From NCBI RefSeq assembly GCF_049537155.1, contig NZ_JBMVQZ010000007.1, forward strand, positions 1 through 64,000: 64,000 bases of DNA, in the 5' to 3' direction. Both the position numbers and the translations under genes were made by a program. This DNA comes from Limisphaera sp049537155. Its GTDB lineage: Bacteria > Verrucomicrobiota > Verrucomicrobiia > Limisphaerales > Limisphaeraceae. The notes under the pieces are model-generated. The model saw only the letters and a list, made by a program, of their open reading frames with translations. It was not told the DNA's origin and did not search any database. Shown here in pieces: positions 52,809-64,000 of the stretch. The first letter of the stretch is position 1. Each line of letters opens with the position of its first letter.

Positions 52809-53711
52809 ATGAAGGATTCCGAAAAATGGCAGGGAGTGGTGGTTCCCATGGTCACGCCCGTGACTGCGGAGGGGCGACTGGACGAGGCCGTGGTGGACAC
52901 CATGGTGGGGTTTCTGGTGGAGCACGGGGTGGACGGTTTGTTCGTCCTGGGCACGACGGGCGAGGGCGCCTCGGTGCCCCGGGAGGATGCGGTGCGGTTG
53001 GTGGAGCGCGTGGTGGGCTGCGCGGCCGGGCGTGTGCCGGTGTATGCGGGGCTGGGTGAGCTGTCGGATCCGCGGGGTGGCGACGGCAACGCGTACCTGG
53101 AGAAGGGGGCCAGTGTGTTGGTGGCGCGGCCGCCGACGCGGCTGCCGGCCGGGCAGTTGCCGCGGTGGACGGAGAGCCTGTTGAGCAGTCTGGACGGGCC
53201 GGTCATGCTTTACAACATTCCCACGCTCAACGGGGTCTCGGTGCCGTTGGAATTGCTGGAGTCGTGGGCAGGTCATCCCCGGCTGGTGGGAATCAAGGAC
53301 TCCGAGAATGACGCGGCGCGGCTGCGGCGGTTGTTGGAGCGGCTGGGTGGCCGGCCGGATTTCTCGGTCTTTGTGGGTGTGGGCGCCTTGATGGCGGAGG
53401 GACTGCGTCTGGGTGCCGACGGGATTGTGCCCAGCGTGGCGAACCTGATTCCGGATGTTTGCGTGGCGATGTGGCGCGCGGCGCGACGCGGCGACTGGGC
53501 CGCTGTGGAGACCTGTGCACGGCGGGCGCTGGAGGTGGCGAGTTTGTACCAGAACGGCCGTACGTTGGGCGAATCGCTGGCGGCCCTGAAAGCGGCGCTG
53601 GCGGTGCGGGGCCTCTGCGGGCACTGGGTGTTGCCGCCGTTGCTGCCGATGAACCCGGCGGAAATCGAAGGGGTCCGTTCCACCATGCAGACGCTGCAGT
53701 TGCTCGCATGA
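52809..53711 (+). CDS. DapA/NanA-family aldolase
   Basis: A 300-residue class I aldolase of the dihydrodipicolinate synthase superfamily. 'GTTGEG' (48-53) holds the pyruvate carboxyl site, Tyr135 is in 'YNIPTLNG' and Lys163 in 'VGIKDS' forms the Schiff base. The Arg that binds the aspartate semialdehyde carboxylate in true DapA (in YN.PSR) is absent, and 'YNIPTLNG' is closer to N-acetylneuraminate lyase and 2-keto-3-deoxy sugar-acid aldolases. It therefore likely splits a sugar acid into pyruvate and an aldehyde. ATG 52809 is used because a longer start would overlap the alcohol dehydrogenase gene. Confidence 0.92.
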   Translation: MKDSEKWQGVVVPMVTPVTAEGRLDEAVVDTMVGFLVEHGVDGLFVLGTTGEGASVPREDAVRLVERVVGCAAGRVPVYAGLGELSDPRGGDGNAYLEKGASVLVARPPTRLPAGQLPRWTESLLSSLDGPVMLYNIPTLNGVSVPLELLESWAGHPRLVGIKDSENDAARLRRLLERLGGRPDFSVFVGVGALMAEGLRLGADGIVPSVANLIPDVCVAMWRAARRGDWAAVETCARRALEVASLYQNGRTLGESLAALKAALAVRGLCGHWVLPPLLPMNPAEIEGVRSTMQTLQLLA

Positions 53712-54727
53712 ACCCGGCTCTGGCGGTTCGACCGGTTTTGGGTGTGACGATGGGCGATCCGGCCGGCGTGGGACCGGAACTGGCGGTTCGGACGTTGGCG
53801 TTGCCGGAGGTGCTCGGGTCTTGTGTGCCGGTGTTGTTTGCCGGCGGGGCCGTACTGGAGCGGTTGTCGAGTGCGGGGCTGGGCGAACTGCCCTGGGAGA
53901 GAGTGTCCCGGGAGGCGTGGTGGCGCCGGGGCCGGCCAAGTGAACCTCTGATCGTGGATTGCGGCGAGCCGGACTGCGGAGGTTGGTCGCCCGGGGAGAT
54001 CTCGGAGGCATGCGGTCGGGCGGCCTGGCAGTACATTGAAACGGCCGCTCGAAGTGCGCAGGCAGGTCAGGTGGACGGTGTGGTGACCCTGCCGGTGCAC
54101 AAGGTTGCGTTGCGCCGTGCGGGCGTGCCCCATGCGGGTCACACGGAGATTTTCACCGCTCTCACCGGTGCGAAGCGAACCTGCATGATGCTTCACAGCC
54201 AGCTGCTGACGGTCAGCATGGTGACCACCCACATCGGTTACGCCGAGGTTCCGGAGCGGCTGAGCGTGGAGCGGATCCTGGACGTGATCGAACTGACGGG
54301 TGAAGCGTGCCGGCGGATGCTGGGTCGGGAACCGCGACTGGCGGTCTGTGGTTTGAATCCGCATGCGGGTGAGAACGGGCTGTTCGGTCGCGGGGAGGAG
54401 GAACGGTTCATTCGTCCGGCGGTGGAGGCAGCGCGGCGCGGAGGTTGGCAGGTGGAAGGTCCGCTGCCACCGGATACGGCCTTTGCGCCGTTTCAGCGTG
54501 AACGGTTCGATGCCTGGGTCGCCATGTATCATGATCAGGGGCACATTCCGTTCAAGATGCTGGCCTTCGACACCGGCGTGAATGTGACACTGGGTCTTCC
54601 CATGATCCGGACCTCGGTGGATCACGGGACAGCGTTCGACATTGCCTGGCAGGGCAAGGCGCGAAACGAGAGCCTGCGTGCGGCGCTGCGCGTGGCGGCG
54701 CGACTGGCAGCGGCGGGCCAAGGATGA
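53708..54727 (+). CDS. pdxA2: PdxA2-type 4-phospho-sugar-acid dehydrogenase
   Basis: A 339-residue PdxA-family enzyme. It begins 'GVTMGDPAGVGPEL', the family signature, and the metal-binding histidines His175 ('TTHIGY'), His219 ('NPHAGE') and His275 ('YHDQGHIPFK') are all there. PdxA of vitamin B6 synthesis has the same fold, but the next gene is the DUF1537 kinase, and kinase-PdxA2 pairs oxidise phosphorylated D-threonate or D-erythronate with decarboxylation to dihydroxyacetone phosphate. The start overlaps the aldolase stop (ATGA) and the stop overlaps the kinase start. Substrate stereochemistry is not known. Confidence 0.9.
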   Translation: MNPALAVRPVLGVTMGDPAGVGPELAVRTLALPEVLGSCVPVLFAGGAVLERLSSAGLGELPWERVSREAWWRRGRPSEPLIVDCGEPDCGGWSPGEISEACGRAAWQYIETAARSAQAGQVDGVVTLPVHKVALRRAGVPHAGHTEIFTALTGAKRTCMMLHSQLLTVSMVTTHIGYAEVPERLSVERILDVIELTGEACRRMLGREPRLAVCGLNPHAGENGLFGRGEEERFIRPAVEAARRGGWQVEGPLPPDTAFAPFQRERFDAWVAMYHDQGHIPFKMLAFDTGVNVTLGLPMIRTSVDHGTAFDIAWQGKARNESLRAALRVAARLAAAGQG

Positions 54728-55956
54728 AACTGGTCGTCGTGGCGGACGATCTGACGGGGGCTGCCGAGCTGGCAGGCGCGGCGTGGGCACGGGGATTGTC
54801 CGCCTGCGTGGCGCGCCGGTCGCCCTGGCCGGAGGGATGCGACGTCTTGTGCGTGGACACCGACACGCGGGACCTGCCTGCGGATGAGGCGGGGCGAATC
54901 GTGGGGGATGTTGCGCGGGCGTTGGGGCGGCTGGTCGGGGTGCGGTTTTACAAGAAGGTGGACTCGGTCTTGCGCGGTCCGGTGCTTGCCGAACTGGAGG
55001 CGATGCGTCAGGCGTTGGGCCGGCCGTGTGTGTTGCTGTTGCCGGCGAATCCCAGCCGGGGCCGCGTCATTCGAGACGGTCACTATTTCATCCAGGATGT
55101 CCCGCTGGATCGGACGGAGTTTGCACGCGATCCGCGGCATCCGCGTGCGAGCTCGGATGTGTGCCGCCTGCTGGGGCCGCAAGAGGGGGTGAGTGTTGTG
55201 GTTCGCCGGCCCGGGCAATCCCTGCCGGAGAAGGGGATCGTGGTTGCGGATGCCGGATCGGAGGCGGATGTGGAGGCGTGGGCAGGGTTGTGGACCGAAA
55301 CCCTCTTGGCGGCCGGTGGGGTGGATTTCTTTCGGGCCCTGCTTGATCGTTGGGCGGCCGAGGAGGGTAAGCGACCGGCAAGGCACGGGTCTGCAGGCAC
55401 TTCGCGTGTCTGCGAGGAACGGACGGGCTCCGGTGCTGCGTCCGGGCTGAGAATTCTCATGGTTTCGGGCACGGCCAGTCCTCAGGCGCGGGCATGGCGG
55501 GAGGCGTCCGAGCGTGCCGGCATACCGGTGGTCGGCTTGTTCGATGGTGGCGGGTCCGTCGGCGGCGGCGTCGGCCCCGGCTGGGAGGGCAAGGTGGCCA
55601 TGTGTGCGTCTGCGCTGGCGAGGGTCGGTCGGATGATTCTTTTTCTGGGCGCCATTGCGGCGCCGGGTGCACCGGGGTCGGGCCCGGCCGGCTGGGTGGA
55701 GAGTCTGGCGCGTGCGGCCGGTTTGGTTTGGGGGAGGTCGAAGCCGGATCTGTTGTTGTTGGAAGGTGGTGCCACTGCAGCGGCCGTGTTGGACGGATTT
55801 CCGTGGGGCGCGTGGCGGGCGGTCCGGGAGTGGGCTCCCGGTGTGGTGGAGTTGCGAGGGCTGGAGACGGATCGGCCGGCGGTGATCGTGAAGCCGGGGA
55901 GCTATCCCTGGCCGGAGTCGATTCGCGAGCTGTGGTTCGTGGGACGGCGGCTGTGA
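54724..55956 (+). CDS. Four-carbon acid sugar kinase (DUF1537 family)
   Basis: A 410-residue ATP-dependent kinase. The N-terminal domain has 'VVADDLTGAAELAG', with Asp8 and Asp9 as the family acid pair, and 'RFYKKVDSVLRGPVLAEL', the conserved substrate/active-site lysine-rich stretch; the C-terminal domain ends 'VIVKPGSYP'. The DUF1537 family was assigned to kinases of D-threonate, D-erythronate and related acids by Zhang and colleagues (2016, PNAS). It overlaps pdxA2 by four bases and closes the operon; the next gene is convergent. Confidence 0.9.
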   Translation: MKLVVVADDLTGAAELAGAAWARGLSACVARRSPWPEGCDVLCVDTDTRDLPADEAGRIVGDVARALGRLVGVRFYKKVDSVLRGPVLAELEAMRQALGRPCVLLLPANPSRGRVIRDGHYFIQDVPLDRTEFARDPRHPRASSDVCRLLGPQEGVSVVVRRPGQSLPEKGIVVADAGSEADVEAWAGLWTETLLAAGGVDFFRALLDRWAAEEGKRPARHGSAGTSRVCEERTGSGAASGLRILMVSGTASPQARAWREASERAGIPVVGLFDGGGSVGGGVGPGWEGKVAMCASALARVGRMILFLGAIAAPGAPGSGPAGWVESLARAAGLVWGRSKPDLLLLEGGATAAAVLDGFPWGAWRAVREWAPGVVELRGLETDRPAVIVKPGSYPWPESIRELWFVGRRL

Positions 55957-55998
55957 AGAGCCCGGCCCGGCGTGGAAGTGCGAGGTCCGGCCCTTTTT

Positions 55999-56517
55999 TC
56001 AGGGCACGCTTTCCAAGAGATGCCTTGCCACCAGGCGCATTTCCTCGCGTGTGCGATCCCACTCCTGCTGGAGGCGGGCGAGGTCGGGTTCAAAGACCTG
56101 TCGTGCCCAGGCTTGCGCGCGGAGTTGTGCCTCGCCGATCCAGACGTGGGGTGGTTCGGGCAGCGCGGTTTCTGAGGGCCGGGATGGGTGTCCCAGCCAC
56201 AGGGCGACTGCCAGGGCGGCGGTGAGGCCCGCGGGAATCCACACCGCGGGCCGAAGGAATCGCAGGAGTTCAGGCGTGCGTACCGTGGATCGGGGACCCG
56301 ACTGTTGCCGGACGGCACGGCGAATTCGGTCGTGCAGGTCCGCGGGGGGTGGGGGAAGGGCAGGGCGGTGTTGCTGGAGGGCCTGGTGCAGCTGTGTCCA
56401 GGCACGTACTTGTGGATCTGTGGTGCGAGGGTCGAGCCGGTCCGTGGACGTGCCACGGCCGCGTGGTTCGGCGTCCCAGTGGGTCGAGATGGTCCAGAGT
56501 GTCCACCAGCGTTTCAT
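55999..56517 (-). CDS. Putative anti-sigma membrane protein (172 aa)
   Basis: A single hydrophobic helix near residues 93-108 with a charged N-terminal part in the cytoplasm and a helical external part about 60 residues long. No zinc-finger cysteines are seen, so it is not a ZAS type. It is placed by context: the start overlaps the sigma factor stop by four bases (ATGA), the common arrangement of an anti-sigma gene. Homology is not shown. Confidence 0.55.
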   Translation of the reverse strand: MKRWWTLWTISTHWDAEPRGRGTSTDRLDPRTTDPQVRAWTQLHQALQQHRPALPPPPADLHDRIRRAVRQQSGPRSTVRTPELLRFLRPAVWIPAGLTAALAVALWLGHPSRPSETALPEPPHVWIGEAQLRAQAWARQVFEPDLARLQQEWDRTREEMRLVARHLLESVP

Positions 56518-57173
56518 GGGCGTGAATGGTGTGTGAAAGGGGCGGGGGGAAGTGTAGCCGCCGTTGCCTCGTGGTGCAACGTGGTGCCGGTTTGATCGGT
56601 GGTTCCTGCGGTGCTGTTTTCCGTGTTCAACCGATTTTTCCAGGACCGGGCCAGCGTTTGGCGGGCGCGGAACAGCAGGACCTTCACGTGGACGCGCGTC
56701 AGGTCGAGGGCTTCGGCGATTTCGGCCACGGACAGCTCCTCGTGGTACCGATGCCAGAGGACCTGGAACTGCAGCGGGGGCAATCGCCGGCGGGCCCATT
56801 CCCAGAGGTCGGTGAAGGTTTCCGTGTCGGCGGCGAGCCGGTCGGGTGGATGATGGGGATCGCGCAGGGAGTCGTTCAGTTCGTGTGTTTCCGGCGGGCG
56901 GGCGCGGAGGTGATCGCGCCATTTGTTGCGCGCCAGGGCGAGCAGCCAGGGCAGCCAGCGCCGCCGGGCATTAAAGGTTTCCAATCTTCGGTAGGCGGTG
57001 ATGAACGTTTCCTGGACGAGGTCGGCTGCGGTGTGGGGATTGCGGCAGCAGGCGTAAAGGAAACGCCAGACCCGGTCGTGGTGCCGCCGCACCAGCTCGT
57101 CAAAGGCCGCGAGGTCTCCGTCACGGGCGCGCGTGGCCAGGGCCTCGTCGGTCTCTGTTTGGATGGGTTCCAT
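56514..57173 (-). CDS. ECF RNA polymerase sigma factor
   Basis: A 219-residue sigma-70 family protein. Region 2 ('FDELVRRHHDRVWRFLYACC', then 'DLVQETFITAYRRLETF') and region 4 ('LSVAEIAEALDLTRVHVKVLL') are clear and the linker is short, which marks an extracytoplasmic-function sigma factor. A Thr-rich tail follows. It is co-encoded with a membrane protein that may hold it at the membrane. Its start lies inside the 3' end of the upstream gene (53-base overlap). Confidence 0.92.
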   Translation of the reverse strand: MEPIQTETDEALATRARDGDLAAFDELVRRHHDRVWRFLYACCRNPHTAADLVQETFITAYRRLETFNARRRWLPWLLALARNKWRDHLRARPPETHELNDSLRDPHHPPDRLAADTETFTDLWEWARRRLPPLQFQVLWHRYHEELSVAEIAEALDLTRVHVKVLLFRARQTLARSWKNRLNTENSTAGTTDQTGTTLHHEATAATLPPAPFTHHSRP

Positions 57174-58263
57174 GGGCGGGACCCCAGGTTGGGGCTGATC
57201 CGGCAGGGGACTTTCCCTGCCGGTCGGCGCGTCGGGTTGGGATTCTGCGCCGGGTTTTGGTTCGGCTTGACCGGTTGTTTGCGACCGTTTGAGGGTTGGA
57301 CTTTTCGGCTGCAGCCCGAATTCGATTCAGGACGTCCTGGACGGGGACGGTCAATCCCAGGGTGATGATTGCGCCGGAGCGCTCGACCTGGAGGGCGCGT
57401 GCCAGCCACTGGGCGTCCGGCTTGTCCTGTTGCAGCGCCAGCAATCCCATCAGCCCGCGCACGACGTTCTCCAGCTGGAGGGCGATTTCTTCGTTGTCGG
57501 TTTCCAGGGTGAGTTGGCCCCGGAGTTGTTGGCCGGTCTCCCGGACCGCCAGTCGCATGAGCCGGCTCTGTCGGAACACGGCGCCCTGGGGGTCCTGATC
57601 CGAGACGGCACCGCCGCGTGCGAGGCCCACCAGGAAGGCGTCGCGCGGGATGGCTTGGACGAGAGGGGCGTCCAGGAGGAGGTTGGGGCGGAGGCGATCC
57701 AGCACGTCGAGGGCCTCGCTGACGCGTTCGGCCCGCTGGCCGAAGATGACGACGCGGCTTTGATAAATGGCGGCGTAGGTACGGGCGGGGGCGCCGTTTC
57801 GGGGCGGTCGTTTTTCGTCGATCCAGTGGTGGATGGTGTGGTTCCGGTGGCCGAGCGTCTGATGGTCCCTGGCGGCCTGCGCCAGGGCGGTCAACTGAGC
57901 GGCGTCCACGTCTGCGTAGACGAGGAGGACGCCGTCCTCCTGGGCCTTGGTGGGGCTGTAGAGGGTCAGGCCGTGAAGGGCGGTGCGGGGGTCGAACCGG
58001 AACATGGCTTTGAAGGCCTCGAGCTTTTTCCGGTGTTCCTCTTTTTCCAGTTCGGTGAGGATATGTTGTCCGAGGGTGGTTAGCCGGAAGGCGTCCAGGT
58101 CCCAGTGCAAGACCCAGGCAGGTTGTTGGGGGACGTCCGCAGGCTGCAGGGGTGCGGCGGGGGCCATGGTCAGGCCGGTGGCCAGCGTCGCGCCCGCGAT
58201 CCAGGTGCGCCATGGTTGCCGTGGTGTCATGGGAGTTTTCGTGTGCAGAGTTTTCGTGTTCAT
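57121..58263 (-). CDS. Secreted hypothetical protein (380 aa)
   Basis: Not assigned. Residues 1-37 are a signal peptide ending near Ala-Pro-Ala-Ala. The body is alpha/beta with repeated short helices and 'EALDVLDRLRPNLLLDAPL'; it resembles the broad set of exported Verrucomicrobia proteins annotated only as hypothetical. The last 50 residues are basic and low complexity and overlap the sigma gene by 53 bases, so the 3' end may carry an error or an unusual overlap. ATG 58263 is used; ATG 58230 is also possible. It is the first gene of the signalling run. Confidence 0.6.
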   Translation of the reverse strand: MNTKTLHTKTPMTPRQPWRTWIAGATLATGLTMAPAAPLQPADVPQQPAWVLHWDLDAFRLTTLGQHILTELEKEEHRKKLEAFKAMFRFDPRTALHGLTLYSPTKAQEDGVLLVYADVDAAQLTALAQAARDHQTLGHRNHTIHHWIDEKRPPRNGAPARTYAAIYQSRVVIFGQRAERVSEALDVLDRLRPNLLLDAPLVQAIPRDAFLVGLARGGAVSDQDPQGAVFRQSRLMRLAVRETGQQLRGQLTLETDNEEIALQLENVVRGLMGLLALQQDKPDAQWLARALQVERSGAIITLGLTVPVQDVLNRIRAAAEKSNPQTVANNRSSRTKTRRRIPTRRADRQGKSPAGSAPTWGPAHGTHPNRDRRGPGHARP

Positions 58264-58301
58264 ACCGCCCGGATGTACGGGGGCCGGCCGCGCGAGGTTA
58301 C

Positions 58302-58333
58302 AAAAAAGAGGGGACCGGCCGCAGCCGGTCCCC
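58302..58333 (-). terminator. Intrinsic terminator of the chaperone operon
   Basis: On the minus strand a perfect 10-bp stem (58310-58319 with 58324-58333) and a four-base loop is followed by TTTTTT. It lies 36 bases after the groEL stop, at the exact place for the end of the dnaK-groES-groEL transcript. Confidence 0.92.
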
Positions 58334-58368
58334 CGGGGACGAGCCGTTTTGCTCCGCAGGATTTCGGC

Positions 58369-60000
<1,632 letters not shown>

Positions 60001-60053
60001 AGTTCAATGCCTTTGTGAATTCAAATTGTACGGATCTGGGTTGGTCCGGCCTG

Positions 60054-60347
60054 TCATTCCAGAATGGCCAACAGGTCGTCGGAGCTCATCAGCTTGTATT
60101 CCTTGTCGTCCACCTTGATTTCGGTGCCGCCGTATTTGCTGACGAGCACCCGGTCACCGACCTTGACCTCGAAGGGGATGCGTTTGCCGTTTTCATCGAG
60201 TTTGCCCGTGCCCAATGCACGGACAATGCCTTCCTGGGGTTTCTCCTTGGCGGTGTCGGGGATGATGATCCCGCCCTTCTTGACTTCCTTCTCTTCGACC
60301 GGCTCGATGAGCACCCGGTCGCCGAGTGGTTTGATGTTCAGTGCCAT
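60054..60347 (-). CDS. groS: Co-chaperonin GroES (Hsp10)
   Basis: A 97-residue GroES. 'PLGDRVLIEPVEEKE' opens the protein, the mobile loop that docks on GroEL is 'KKGGIIIPDTAKEKP', and the closing 'YKLMSSDDLLAIL' is typical. It stands between dnaK and groEL. Confidence 0.98.
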   Translation of the reverse strand: MALNIKPLGDRVLIEPVEEKEVKKGGIIIPDTAKEKPQEGIVRALGTGKLDENGKRIPFEVKVGDRVLVSKYGGTEIKVDDKEYKLMSSDDLLAILE

Positions 60348-60429
60348 AGTCAGTTGTTCGGATGGTTACGCTGTTGTTTTGGGTTTGCCCGCGTTTCCCT
60401 GCCCGTCGCAACCCGGACGACGGGGGGAC

Positions 60430-60460
60430 ATCCGGGCCGGCCGGCTGGCCGACCCCGGAT
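60430..60460. other. GC-rich hairpin in the dnaK-groES spacer
   Basis: A seven-base stem (ATCCGGG with CCCGGAT), a small internal mismatch and a five-base inner stem around a four-base loop. There is no T tract, so it is not an intrinsic terminator for either strand; it could be an RNA processing or stability element that sets the amounts of dnaK and groESL message. Confidence 0.45.
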
Positions 60461-60506
60461 GGTCAGATCCCTCCGGCCGCCCGGCCGGGGGAGCCGGGAA
60501 ATCCGT

Positions 60507-62453
<1,947 letters not shown>

Positions 62454-62544
62454 AAGCAAATCCTCCTGCGGTTCTCGTCGCCCTCAATGGCAATTTGCAC
62501 TTGTTCGAAAAGCTAGAGGAGTGCCAAACGGGCACGTTTTCGAT

Positions 62545-62567
62545 AAGTTACTTGTGTGTAACAACTT
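62545..62567. promoter_or_regulatory. Inverted repeat upstream of dnaK
   Basis: AAGTT (62545-62549) and AACTT (62563-62567) are arranged as an inverted repeat, with an inner GTTAC...GTAAC dyad (62547-62551, 62558-62562). It lies about 90 bases upstream of the dnaK start and is not the CIRCE sequence. It may be an operator for dnaK or for deoC. A second small dyad GTGCC...GGCAC is at 62521-62535. Confidence 0.35.
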
Positions 62568-62758
62568 GAGTTTGGATCTGTCGGTGACGGCTTTTTCTTG
62601 CCATGTGTCAGGTGGGTCGATGTGACACGGTTTTTCTTGGGTTCGGGTTGGGGTTGGCACAAGGATGGTGTTTTGGGGGGGGGCCGGGGTGTGTGGATGG
62701 GTTGGGCCGGGTGGGAATGGGCTTGGCTGGTGGAGCGGGGTGATTCAACTTGGCGGAT

Positions 62759-63469
62759 ATGGCCAACGGGGCAGGGAGACTGACGGGGCCGGCGCTGGCC
62801 CGGTACATTGAGCACACGTTGTTGCGGCCTGATGCGACGCGGGGGCAGATCGAGAGGTTGTGCGAGGAAGCGCGCACGCACGGGTTTTATGGCGTGTGCG
62901 TGAACGGTTCGCGGGTGGAGCTGGCGTCGTATTTGCTGGAGGAAACGGATGTGCGTGTGGTGGCGGTGGTGGGTTTCCCGCTGGGGGCGATGAGCGGGGA
63001 TGTGAAACGGTTTGAGACGGAGGCGGCGGTGGACGACGGTGCGCATGAGGTTGACATGGTGATGAACATCGGGCTGTTGAAGGACGGCGAGTACAAGCGT
63101 TTGCTGCGGGAGTTGAGGGATGTGGTGGAGGCTGCGGACGAGCGGCCGGTGAAGGTGATTTTGGAGACGGGCCTGTTGACGCAGGAGGAGAAGGTTCGGG
63201 CCTGCGAGCTGGTGCTCGATTCTGGAGCGCGGTTTGTGAAGACCTCGACCGGTTTTGGTCCGGGTGGTGCGACGATTGAGGATGTGCGGTTGTTGCGGCA
63301 GACGGTGGGGGACCGGCTGGGTGTGAAGGCTTCGGGCGGGATTCGCGACACGGCCACGGCGCTGGCGATGATCGAGGCGGGAGCCGATCGGATTGGCACG
63401 TCGAGTGGTGTGGCGATCGTGCGCGGGTTGGCGGCGCCCGAAGGTGTGGGCGGGGTGTCGGGCTACTGA
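62759..63469 (+). CDS. deoC: Deoxyribose-phosphate aldolase
   Basis: Splits 2-deoxyribose 5-phosphate to glyceraldehyde 3-phosphate and acetaldehyde. The 236-residue protein has the Schiff-base Lys161 in 'FVKTSTGF', the second active Lys190 in 'GVKASGGIR' and the catalytic Asp99 in 'EVDMVMNIG'. 'IEHTLLRPDAT' near the start is typical. ATG 62759 is preferred to the in-frame TTG 62750. It is divergent from dnaK with a 305-base spacer and is followed after 132 bases by the initiator tRNA, which has its own promoter. Confidence 0.93.
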   Translation: MANGAGRLTGPALARYIEHTLLRPDATRGQIERLCEEARTHGFYGVCVNGSRVELASYLLEETDVRVVAVVGFPLGAMSGDVKRFETEAAVDDGAHEVDMVMNIGLLKDGEYKRLLRELRDVVEAADERPVKVILETGLLTQEEKVRACELVLDSGARFVKTSTGFGPGGATIEDVRLLRQTVGDRLGVKASGGIRDTATALAMIEAGADRIGTSSGVAIVRGLAAPEGVGGVSGY

Positions 63470-63557
63470 TCGGGTGCGAGGGCACTGGTTTTTGATTGGG
63501 TTAGTGGAGGCTGGTGGGAGGCCGGCAGCGGGCGCCGGGCCTGTTGCATTTTCCCTC

Positions 63558-63586
63558 TTGCGCGCGGCAGGGTGCTGTGCTAAGTA
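63558..63586 (+). promoter_or_regulatory. Sigma-70-type promoter of the initiator tRNA gene
   Basis: TTGCGC (63558-63563) and TAAGTA (63581-63586) are 17 bases apart, a good -35/-10 pair, and the tRNA begins 16 bases after the -10 box. Transcription would start near 63593. Confidence 0.5.
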
Positions 63587-63601
63587 AAGGGCGCACTGAA
63601 T

Positions 63602-63678
63602 CGCGGGGTGGAGCAGCCTGGTAGCTCGCAAGGCTCATAACCTTGAGGTCGGTGGTTCAAATCCACCCCCCGCAACCA
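63602..63678 (+). tRNA. Initiator tRNA-fMet (CAU)
   Basis: A 77-base gene with the full cloverleaf and an encoded CCA (63676-63678). The acceptor stem has the C1:A72 mismatch that marks initiators, the D arm is 'GAGC...GCTC', the anticodon loop is CTCATAA and the T arm carries GTTCAAAT. The anticodon stem is CAAGG/CCTTG, so position 29:41 is A:U rather than G:C. Confidence 0.96.
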
Positions 63679-63688
63679 GATTTCGACA

Positions 63689-63725
63689 CCGCCCTGATCC
63701 GAGGAGGGTCAGGGCGGTTGTGTTT
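63689..63725 (+). terminator. Intrinsic terminator after the tRNA
   Basis: CCGCCCTGA (63689-63697) pairs with TCAGGGCGG (63709-63717) across an 11-base loop; the run TTGTGTTTT follows. The place and the nine-base perfect stem support a terminator for the tRNA transcript. Confidence 0.75.
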
Positions 63726-64000
63726 TCGGTCCCGGGTATCCGATCGCGGGCGGAAGGGTTCGGGCCCATCCAATGTTGGCGCTGGTTGCCTCGTCCGACC
63801 GTTCCGGCTGGGTTGCGTGGGCGCGGGGGCATGGTTCTTCGGCGGGTGGGCGGGTTCTTTTGGTGCGAGTGCCGTGCGGGCGGTTGCCCGGGACGGAGGG
63901 GACGGATGGGATGGGGTGGCCGTTTCATGCTTGCGGTGGCGGAGGGATCGGGTTTAAGGAACGGCAGATTTGTTTATGAACTATCGGATATCGCAAAGGG

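Noticed and set aside
63635..63928. Minus-strand frame ending in VAGGGFEPPTSRL
   Set aside because: This is the well-known false protein produced by reading the antisense of tRNA genes; it overlaps tRNA-fMet.

Overview
The window looks like part of a chromosome from a high-G+C member of the Verrucomicrobiota, most likely close to Limisphaera and relatives. This is inference from gene content: a TIGR04073 exosortase-associated lipoprotein, a TIGR03790 protein, two prepilin-type pseudopilins, DUF1080 and GH172 (DUF2961) enzymes, SSS transporters and a non-mevalonate isoprenoid pathway (ispE, ispF). No plasmid, phage or insertion-sequence hallmark was seen, and there is no CRISPR array or rRNA.

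Layout. 1-2.6 kb: the 3' end of a MauE-like membrane protein, a secreted 8-cysteine peptide, an anchored protein of unknown function, and a gap. 2.6-9.1 kb: a tight plus-strand run of a serine hydrolase, two pseudopilins and a very large O-antigen-ligase-like fusion protein. 9.2-12.0 kb: serS and glgA, overlapping. 12.0-14.5 kb (minus): GH172 and a KDG-type sugar kinase. 14.7-15.5 kb: ispF and a small conserved-looking gene. 15.6-21.6 kb (minus): psd-pssA-lysE-apbE-batD-batE. 22-30.4 kb (plus): a membrane protein, trpG/pabA, an RRM protein, HIT-phoH-ybeY-DUF502-recO, an FAH-family gene and proS. 30.4-36.3 kb: a DUF1080 gene, then a gene-poor stretch holding a second cysteine-rich secreted protein and a frameshifted anchored protein. 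36.3-40.5 kb: TIGR04073, ispE, TIGR03790. 40.6-45.4 kb: a GldG-like protein, a GH20-like enzyme, an anti-sigma zinc-finger protein and CoA-disulfide reductase-rhodanese. 45.6-56.0 kb: a long plus-strand catabolic operon. 56.0-58.3 kb (minus): a secreted protein, an ECF sigma factor and a putative anti-sigma protein. 58.4-62.5 kb (minus): dnaK-groES-groEL. 62.8-63.7 kb: deoC and an initiator tRNA. After the tRNA terminator, the last 270 bases hold nothing I recognise.

How genes may work together. psd and pssA carry out consecutive steps of phosphatidylethanolamine synthesis. phoH and ybeY are RNA/ribosome maturation partners. The 45.6-56.0 kb operon reads as a pathway: two Na+/solute symporters, a secreted sialidase-fold protein, an iron-dependent alcohol dehydrogenase, a DapA/NanA-family aldolase, a PdxA2-type dehydrogenase and a four-carbon sugar-acid kinase. 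Five of its junctions are 4-base start/stop overlaps or near-contacts, so co-translation is likely; the substrate is unknown. The chaperone operon ends in a strong intrinsic terminator.

The two cysteine-rich loci (0-2 kb and 33.3-35.2 kb) have the same layout, a secreted disulfide-type peptide followed by an orphan single-pass anchored protein. They are the most likely place for an undescribed system. All calls rest on reading the translated sequence; no database search was possible.
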